From Arenimonas daejeonensis (GTDB lineage Bacteria; Pseudomonadota; Gammaproteobacteria; Xanthomonadales; Xanthomonadaceae): 64,000 nucleotides of DNA. Positions 58,046 through 64,000 of this stretch are shown one piece after another; position 1 is the first letter of the stretch; each line of letters starts with the position of its first letter. The position numbers and the translations under genes were made by a program. The notes under the pieces are model-generated. The model searched no databases. It was not told the origin of the DNA and saw only the letters and a program-made list of their open reading frames with translations. The DNA lies in contig NZ_CP042453.1 in NCBI RefSeq assembly GCF_007993735.1, forward strand, positions 1,488,001 to 1,552,000. The letters are read 5' to 3'.

Positions 58046-58977
58046 GCCAGGCGCTCCGCGGCGCGCAGCATGACGTCGCGCTGCACCAGTTCGCGATACA
58101 GGCCCTGCAGTCGCGCCACCATCGGCCCCGGCTGGCCGTCGCCGATCTCCCGTCCGTCGATGGAACGTACCGGCACCACGCCGGCGAAGGTGCCGGTGGT
58201 GAAGGCCTCTTCGGCCGAATAGGCCTGGGCCAGGGTGAAGTTCTTCTCGAAGCAGGGGATGCCAGCCTCGCGGCAGACCCGCAACACGTTGGAACGGGTG
58301 ATGCCGGCCAGGCAGTAGTCGCCGGTGGAGGTCCACACCTCGCCCTTGCGCACGATGAAGAAATGGGTCGAATTGCAGGTGGCGACGAAGCCGTGCGGAT
58401 CCAGCATCAGCGCTTCGTCGGCGCCAGCGGTATAGGCCTGGATGCAGGCGGTGATGCAGTTGAGCTTGCTGTGGCTGTTGAGCTTGGGATCCTGCACGTC
58501 CGGATAACCCCGGCGCACGTGCGCGGTGAACAGGGTCAGGCCGGTCGCGACGGTCTCGGGCTTGGCGGTCTTGAACTCGGGGATGATCACCACGGTGGCC
58601 GGGCCCACGGTCACGCGCGGGTCCTGGTAGGGCGTGCGCTTCACGCCGCGGGTCACCATCAGGCGCAGGTGCACGCCGTCGTGCATGCCGTTGGCGGCCA
58701 GGGTCTCGTGGATGGCGCGGGTCAGGCCGGCGCGGTCCAGACCGATGTCCATGGCGATCGCCTTGGCGCCCTCGAACAGCCGGTCCAGGTGCTCGTCCAG
58801 GAACACCGGCTGCCCGGAGACCACCCGCAGCCCCTCCCAGACGCCGTCGCCCAGCACGAAGCCGCTGTCGAACACCGACACCGTGGCCTCGGCCCGGGGT
58901 TTGAGCTGGCCGTTGATCCAGATGCGGATGTCCGCGTTGCGCGGGTCGTCGTGGAAGTCGTGGATGCTCTGCGCCAT
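58042..58977 (-). CDS. Class IV PLP-dependent aminotransferase
   Basis: A 311-residue fold-type IV enzyme. The Schiff-base Lys is in PKLNSHSKLNCI, and GITRSNVLRVCREAGI and EEAFTTGTFAGVVPV form the phosphate and substrate region. This fits the family of branched-chain and D-amino-acid aminotransferases; YARVFDSGFVLGD-like VSVFDSGFVLGDGVWEGLRV is closer to D-amino-acid type. Substrate unknown. First gene of a pair with the sulfotransferase. Confidence 0.9.
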   Translation of the reverse strand: MAQSIHDFHDDPRNADIRIWINGQLKPRAEATVSVFDSGFVLGDGVWEGLRVVSGQPVFLDEHLDRLFEGAKAIAMDIGLDRAGLTRAIHETLAANGMHDGVHLRLMVTRGVKRTPYQDPRVTVGPATVVIIPEFKTAKPETVATGLTLFTAHVRRGYPDVQDPKLNSHSKLNCITACIQAYTAGADEALMLDPHGFVATCNSTHFFIVRKGEVWTSTGDYCLAGITRSNVLRVCREAGIPCFEKNFTLAQAYSAEEAFTTGTFAGVVPVRSIDGREIGDGQPGPMVARLQGLYRELVQRDVMLRAAERLA

Positions 58978-59031
58978 GTGCGGATTTCCGGTGGGCCTGG
59001 GTCGGAGTCTAGCCGGAAACGCCTGAATTCA

Positions 59032-59060
59032 TTGACTTTCGACCGTCCCGGCCCTACCTT
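59032..59060 (+). promoter_or_regulatory. Probable sigma-70 promoter of thrS
   Basis: TTGACT (59032-59037) and TACCTT (59055-59060) are separated by exactly 17 bases. The -35 is close to consensus, the -10 moderate. A start near 59067 would give a 195-base leader containing a small reading frame and a terminator-like hairpin. Confidence 0.5.
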
Positions 59061-59117
59061 TGCACCGTCAACGGCTGAAACAAGGTGGCCCCGGGAAACC
59101 GGCGCCGAGCGTGCGAC

Positions 59118-59141
59118 ATGAGCACTACCGCCCTTCACTGA
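59118..59141 (+). CDS. Candidate leader peptide upstream of thrS
   Basis: ATGAGCACTACCGCCCTTCA plus CTGA encodes MSTTALH with two adjacent Thr codons. A terminator-like hairpin lies 27 bases downstream, followed by thrS. The arrangement recalls attenuation by charged tRNA-Thr, but only two Thr codons are present and no ribosome binding site is strong, so this is tentative. Confidence 0.3.
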   Translation: MSTTALH

Positions 59142-59168
59142 TCGCGCCGACCAGGTCCCGCATCCGCG

Positions 59169-59191
59169 AAGGGCGCCTGGCGCCCTTTTTT
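59169..59191 (+). terminator. Terminator/attenuator hairpin in the thrS leader
   Basis: AAGGGCG, loop CCTGG, CGCCCTT followed by TTTT. It lies within the thrS leader, 70 bases before the ATG, so it would act as an attenuator unless it ends another transcript; the upstream gene is on the opposite strand, which favours attenuation. Confidence 0.65.
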
Positions 59192-59261
59192 ATTGCCGCG
59201 AAGAGCGACCCCACCCCGGCCCTGCCCTGTGAACAGGGGAGGGAGACAAGCCAAGAGCCCC

Positions 59262-61169
59262 ATGATCAACATCACGCTACCCGACGGCAGCCGCCGCCCG
59301 TTCGAACATCCCGTCACCGTCGCCGACGTCGCCCTGTCCATCGGGCCCGGCCTGGCCAAGGCCGCGCTCGGCGGCAAGGTGGACGGCAAGCTGGTGGACG
59401 CCAGCTTCCGCATCGACCATGACGCCTCGCTCGAGATCGTCACCGACAAACATCCCGACGCCCTCGACGTGCTGCGCCACTCCACCGCGCACCTGCTGGC
59501 CCAGGCCGTGCAGCGCCTGTTCCCGGGCGCCCAGGTCACCATCGGCCCGGTCATCGACAACGGCTTCTACTACGACTTCGCCTACGAGCGTCCGTTCACG
59601 CCCGAGGACCTGCCGGCGATAGAGGCCGAGATGCAGAAGATCGTGAAAGAGGCGCTGCCGGTCACCCGCAGCGTGAAGTCGCGCGACGAGGCCGTGGCCT
59701 TCTTCAAGGGCATGGGCGAGCACTACAAGGCCGAGATCATCGAATCGATCCCGGCCAACGAGGACCTGTCGCTGTACTCGCAGGGCGAGTTCACCGACCT
59801 GTGCCGCGGCCCGCACGTGCCGGGCACCGACAAGCTGCGCGCCTTCAAGCTGATGAAGGTCGCGGGCGCCTACTGGCGCGGCGACCACAACAACCAGATG
59901 CTCAGCCGCATCTACGGCACCGCCTGGCTGAACGACAAGGACCTCAAGGCCTACCTCACCCAGCTTGAGGAAGCCGAGAAGCGCGACCACCGCAAGATCG
60001 CCAAACAGCTCGACCTGTTCCACCTGCAGGAGGAAGCACCGGGCCTGGTGTTCTGGCATCCGAAGGGCTGGGAGCTCTGGCAGGTGGTCGAGCAGTACAT
60101 GCGCAAGGTCTACCGCGCCTCCGGCTACCAGGAAGTGCGTTGCCCGCAGATCCTGGACGTGTCCCTGTGGAAGAAGTCCGGCCACTGGGACAACTACAAG
60201 GAAAACATGTTCTTCACCGAGTCGGAGAAGCGCACTTACGCGCTCAAGCCGATGAACTGCCCGGGCCACGTGCAGGTGTTCAACCAGGGCCTGCACAGCT
60301 ACCGCGACCTGCCGATCCGCTACGGCGAATTCGGCGCCTGCCACCGCAACGAGCCCTCGGGCGCGCTGCACGGCATCCTGCGCGTGCGCGGCTTCACCCA
60401 GGACGACGGCCACGTGTTCTGCACCGAGGACCAGATCGAGTCCGAGGTCACCGCCTTCCACCGGCAGGCGCTGAAGGTGTACGAGGACTTCGGCTTCCAG
60501 GACGTGCAGATCAAGATCGCCCTGCGCCCGGAATCGCGCCTGGGCGACGACGCCACCTGGGACAAGGCCGAGGCCGCCCTGCGCGCCGCCCTGTCGGCCT
60601 GCGGCGTGGCCTGGGAGGAGCTGCCGGGCGAGGGCGCCTTCTACGGCCCGAAGATCGAATACCACCTCAAGGACGCCATCGGCCGGACCTGGCAGCTGGG
60701 CACCATGCAGGTGGATTTCATGATGCCGGCCCGCCTGGGCGCCGAATACGTGGACGAAAGCTCGACCAAGCGCCATCCGGTCATGCTGCACCGGGCCATC
60801 GTGGGGTCCATGGAGCGTTTCATCGGCATCCTGGTCGAGAACCACGCCGGCGCCTTCCCGGCCTGGCTGGCCCCGGTGCAGGCGGTGGTCATGAACATCA
60901 CCGACGCCCAGGCCGACTGGGTCGAAACGGTCCGGAAAACCCTTGAGAATCAAGGCTTCCGGGTCAAGGCCGATTTGCGGAACGAGAAGATCGGCTATAA
61001 GATCCGCGAGCACACGCTGCAAAAGATCCCGTACCTGCTGGTGGTTGGCGACCGCGAGAAGGAAAATGGGATGATTGCAGTGCGCACGCGGTCCGGGGAG
61101 GACCTGGGCTCGATGGCCCTCGAAGACTTCACCACCCGGCTGCGCACGGAGAATGGCCCGGTCGCCTGA
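59262..61169 (+). CDS. thrS: Threonyl-tRNA synthetase
   Basis: A 635-residue class II synthetase. TGS domain (1-62), editing domain with [11 protein letters not shown] and the distal CRGPHVP, catalytic core with motif 2 [10 protein letters not shown] and Zn ligands in MNCPGHV, motif 3 near [17 protein letters not shown], and the anticodon-binding domain ([17 protein letters not shown]). Start [10 protein letters not shown] at 59262. Intact. Confidence 0.98.
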   Translation: MINITLPDGSRRPFEHPVTVADVALSIGPGLAKAALGGKVDGKLVDASFRIDHDASLEIVTDKHPDALDVLRHSTAHLLAQAVQRLFPGAQVTIGPVIDNGFYYDFAYERPFTPEDLPAIEAEMQKIVKEALPVTRSVKSRDEAVAFFKGMGEHYKAEIIESIPANEDLSLYSQGEFTDLCRGPHVPGTDKLRAFKLMKVAGAYWRGDHNNQMLSRIYGTAWLNDKDLKAYLTQLEEAEKRDHRKIAKQLDLFHLQEEAPGLVFWHPKGWELWQVVEQYMRKVYRASGYQEVRCPQILDVSLWKKSGHWDNYKENMFFTESEKRTYALKPMNCPGHVQVFNQGLHSYRDLPIRYGEFGACHRNEPSGALHGILRVRGFTQDDGHVFCTEDQIESEVTAFHRQALKVYEDFGFQDVQIKIALRPESRLGDDATWDKAEAALRAALSACGVAWEELPGEGAFYGPKIEYHLKDAIGRTWQLGTMQVDFMMPARLGAEYVDESSTKRHPVMLHRAIVGSMERFIGILVENHAGAFPAWLAPVQAVVMNITDAQADWVETVRKTLENQGFRVKADLRNEKIGYKIREHTLQKIPYLLVVGDREKENGMIAVRTRSGEDLGSMALEDFTTRLRTENGPVA

Positions 61170-61210
61170 TGCAGGCGGCCGGTTCGGTTTAACTACATAG
61201 GAACACGCGA

Positions 61211-61737
61211 ATCAATACTTCATCTTCTGACAAAGGCAACCGCAAGAACCTCGAAATCCGGGTCCCGCGCGTGCGCGTGATCGGCCTGGACGGCGAGATG
61301 GTCGGTGTGCTGACGCGCGACGAAGCGCTCGCGCTGGCCGAGGAATCCGGCGTGGATCTGGTGGAAATCCAGCCGACCGCGGATCCGCCGGTCTGCCGCA
61401 TCATGGATTACGGCAAGTACAAGTTCGACCTGCAGAAGAAGGCGAACGCCGCCAAGAAGAAGCAGAAGATCGTCGAGATCAAGGAACTCAAGTTCCGCCC
61501 GACCACCGACGACGGCGACTACAACATCAAGCTCCGCAACCTGCGCCGCTTATGGAAGAGGGCGACAAGGTCAAGGTCAACATCCGCTTCAAGGGCCGCG
61601 AGATGGCCCACCAGGAGCTCGGCCTGGAAATGGCCAAGCGCATCGAGCTCGACCTGGGCGAAGACGTGGTGATCGAACAGCGTCCCCGCCTGGAAGGCCG
61701 CCAGATGATCATGATGGTCGCGCCCAAGAAGAAGTGA
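61211..61737 (+). CDS. infC: Translation initiation factor IF-3, probable AUC start (one frame disruption)
   Basis: IF-3 N-terminal domain ([58 protein letters not shown]), lysine-rich linker, and C-terminal domain ([39 protein letters not shown]), ending VAPKKK. No ATG/GTG/TTG occurs at the family start. ATC 61211 lies eight bases after AGGA and gives [18 protein letters not shown], so a non-canonical start (as AUU in E. coli infC) is likely. A base is lost at 61550, where TTATGGAAGAG stands for TTCCTGGAAGAG. Corrected length is about 175 residues. Confidence 0.92.
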
Positions 61738-61740
61738 CCT

Positions 61741-61843
61741 GTAGGAGGGCCTTCAGGCCCGAAGCCCCTCGCCAAGCGCCCGGTAGGAGGGCCTTCAGGC
61801 CCGAAGCCCTTCGCCAAGAGCTCGGGCCTGAAGGCCCTCCTAC
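61741..61843. repeat. Cluster of REP-like extragenic palindromes
   Basis: GTAGGAGGGCCTTCAGGCCC occurs at 61741 and 61783 in direct orientation, each followed by GAAGCCCYTCGCCAAG, and once inverted (61821-61843). Units contain GGGCCTTCAGGCCC-type dyads. This is the layout of REP elements widespread in Xanthomonadales and Pseudomonas. It sits between infC and rpmI. Confidence 0.85.
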
Positions 61844-62058
61844 ACAAAGCCTTGGTTTTCCTGCATAATTCGCGGCCCACCGGGATTCCGGTGGGTCCCC
61901 GGTGCGGTTCCCGGGCCCAGTACATCGGGCAGAACCGTCATGGACCTGTCATAGATTCTTAGCGGAATCAAAGACTTACAAGCCGGCAAGGGCAGGACGG
62001 AAAGTGTGGCGCAAGCCACCGCCCAGGCCAGTAACTAAAAAACCCCAAAGGGACGACC
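61844..62058 (+). promoter_or_regulatory. rpmI-rplT leader with -10 element and hairpin
   Basis: About 215 bases without a gene. CATAAT at 61864-61869, preceded by TG, is a probable -10. A hairpin CCCACCGG-GATT-CCGGTGGG lies at 61876-61895. The rest of the leader could hold an L20-binding autoregulatory structure, as in other proteobacteria, but I cannot fold it with confidence. A strong purine-rich site precedes the rpmI ATG. Confidence 0.5.
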
Positions 62059-62262
62059 ATGGCCAAGATCAAGATCAAGACCAATCGGGCGGCCGCCAAG
62101 CGCTTCCGGAAGACCGCTTCCGGCAAGTACAAGGCTGGCCACGCCAACCGTAGCCATATCCTCACCAAGAAAGCGACCAAGCGTAAGCGCGGTCTTCGTG
62201 CCACGAACATCGTTCGTGCCGAGGATTCGGGCCGTCTGGACCGCATGCTTCCGTACCTCTGA
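62059..62262 (+). CDS. rpmI: 50S ribosomal protein L35
   Basis: A 67-residue basic protein: [42 protein letters not shown], ending MLPYL. Standard L35. Followed after 11 bases by rplT. Confidence 0.98.
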   Translation: MAKIKIKTNRAAAKRFRKTASGKYKAGHANRSHILTKKATKRKRGLRATNIVRAEDSGRLDRMLPYL

Positions 62263-62273
62263 GGAGATAAGAA

Positions 62274-62633
62274 ATGGCACGAGTCAAGCGTGGTGTAACG
62301 GCGCGCCGCCGTCACAAGAAAATCATCAAGCTCGCGAAGGGTTACTACAACGCCCGTCGCAAGGTGTTCCGCGTTGCCAAGCAGGCCGTCACCAAGGCCC
62401 AGCAGTACGCGTACATCGGCCGCAAGCAGAAGAAGCGCCAGTTCCGCAGCCTGTGGATCGTCCGCATCAACGCGGCCGCCCGTCTGCACGGCCTGAGCTA
62501 CAGCCGCTTCATGAATGGCCTGCTGAAGGCGAACGTCACCCTGGACCGCAAGGCCCTGGCCGACATCGCCATCCACGATCCGGCCGCCTTTGGCGCGATC
62601 GCCGAGCAGGCCAAGCGCGCTCTCGCGGCGTAA
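62274..62633 (+). CDS. rplT: 50S ribosomal protein L20
   Basis: A 119-residue L20: [49 protein letters not shown], with the basic N-terminal tail that enters the 50S core. It also represses the rpmI-rplT mRNA in other bacteria. Intact. Confidence 0.98.
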   Translation: MARVKRGVTARRRHKKIIKLAKGYYNARRKVFRVAKQAVTKAQQYAYIGRKQKKRQFRSLWIVRINAAARLHGLSYSRFMNGLLKANVTLDRKALADIAIHDPAAFGAIAEQAKRALAA

Positions 62634-62640
62634 GGCACTG

Positions 62641-62712
62641 GCCCGCGGCGGTTCGCCGCACGCGGGCAAGACCAGAGTGGGGAAGGGCGAGAGTCCTTCC
62701 CCATTTTGTTTT
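62641..62712 (+). terminator. Two hairpins between rplT and pheS, the second a terminator/attenuator
   Basis: GCCCGCG pairs with CGCGGGC (62641-62667). TGGGGAAGG pairs with CCTTCCCCA (62678-62703) and is followed by TTTTGTTTT. The second is a typical intrinsic terminator 26 bases before the pheS ATG. It may attenuate pheST as in E. coli, but no Phe-rich leader peptide is evident. Confidence 0.75.
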
Positions 62713-62735
62713 CCGGGGCAACAAAACCTGGGTAG

Positions 62736-64000
<1,265 letters not shown>

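Noticed and set aside
25730-61552. Programmed ribosomal frameshifting at the recurrent sites
   Set aside because: No slippery heptamers or downstream pseudoknots are seen. The breaks are gains or losses within CCWGG in unrelated genes, and homologues are not frameshifted there.
785-61737. Reading the broken nadA, nadB, petA, petB, infC and others as pseudogenes
   Set aside because: Both sides of each break stay fully conserved, several genes are essential, and most breaks share one short sequence context. Sequencing error explains them better.

Overview
The window is a high-GC, densely coded stretch of a gammaproteobacterial chromosome, most probably Xanthomonadales (Lysobacteraceae). The grounds are the gene orders (petABC-sspAB, miaB-ybeZ-ybeY-corC, thrS-infC-rpmI-rplT-pheST), a TonB-dependent receptor with a carboxypeptidase-like N-terminal domain, a type IV minor pilin operon, and Rho-independent terminators between the few transcription units. 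No prophage, insertion sequence or CRISPR array was seen.

Layout. 1-18.4 kb is an anaerobic and nitric-oxide block: the end of a chorismate mutase running in frame into ubiT, then nadA, nadB, fabA and fabB, then leftward ubiU-ubiV (oxygen-independent ubiquinone hydroxylation), a His-Asp-repeat lipoprotein, a leftward six-gene operon (quinol NO reductase, nnrS, sirB2, a PLP decarboxylase, a Cds1-like PLP enzyme, ubiD), and leftward hemN-fnr. Four TTGAY-N4-RTCAA sites (214, 7036, 16101, 18372) sit upstream of these units, and the regulator keeps the FNR cluster cysteines, so the block reads as a local FNR regulon. 18.4-37 kb is housekeeping: corA, a DUF4105 protein, corC-ybeY-ybeZ-miaB, a lytic transglycosylase, the cytochrome bc1 genes, sspAB, an FHA protein, nadC, a Trm112-like protein, purEK, an ABC ATPase coupled to sodB, grxD, a YciK-like SDR and marC. 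37-51 kb holds the TonB receptor, ppnN, an AlgZ/FimS-type histidine kinase, and a divergent minor pilin operon (fimT-pilV-pilW-pilX-pilY1-pilE) with an exact AlgR box between kinase and operon; tRNA-Asn and a second GspH pseudopilin follow. 51-64 kb holds uvrB, tRNA-Val, an envelope trio (DUF2092, Asn-rich protein, beta-barrel), an M19 dipeptidase, a sulfotransferase and a class IV aminotransferase, and the thrS-infC-rpmI-rplT-pheS-pheT translation cluster.

The most striking global property is about 30 single- or double-base frame disruptions in otherwise perfect genes, including essential ones (infC, petABC, nadABC). Most can be placed at CCWGG sites, with recurring signatures such as TTCCTGG read as TTATGG, TTCCAGG as TTAGG, or a gain or loss of one C in CCCTGG. 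This looks like systematic base-calling error at a Dcm-type methylated motif, not gene decay. Broken genes are therefore annotated here as CDS spanning the full locus, with the indel positions stated.
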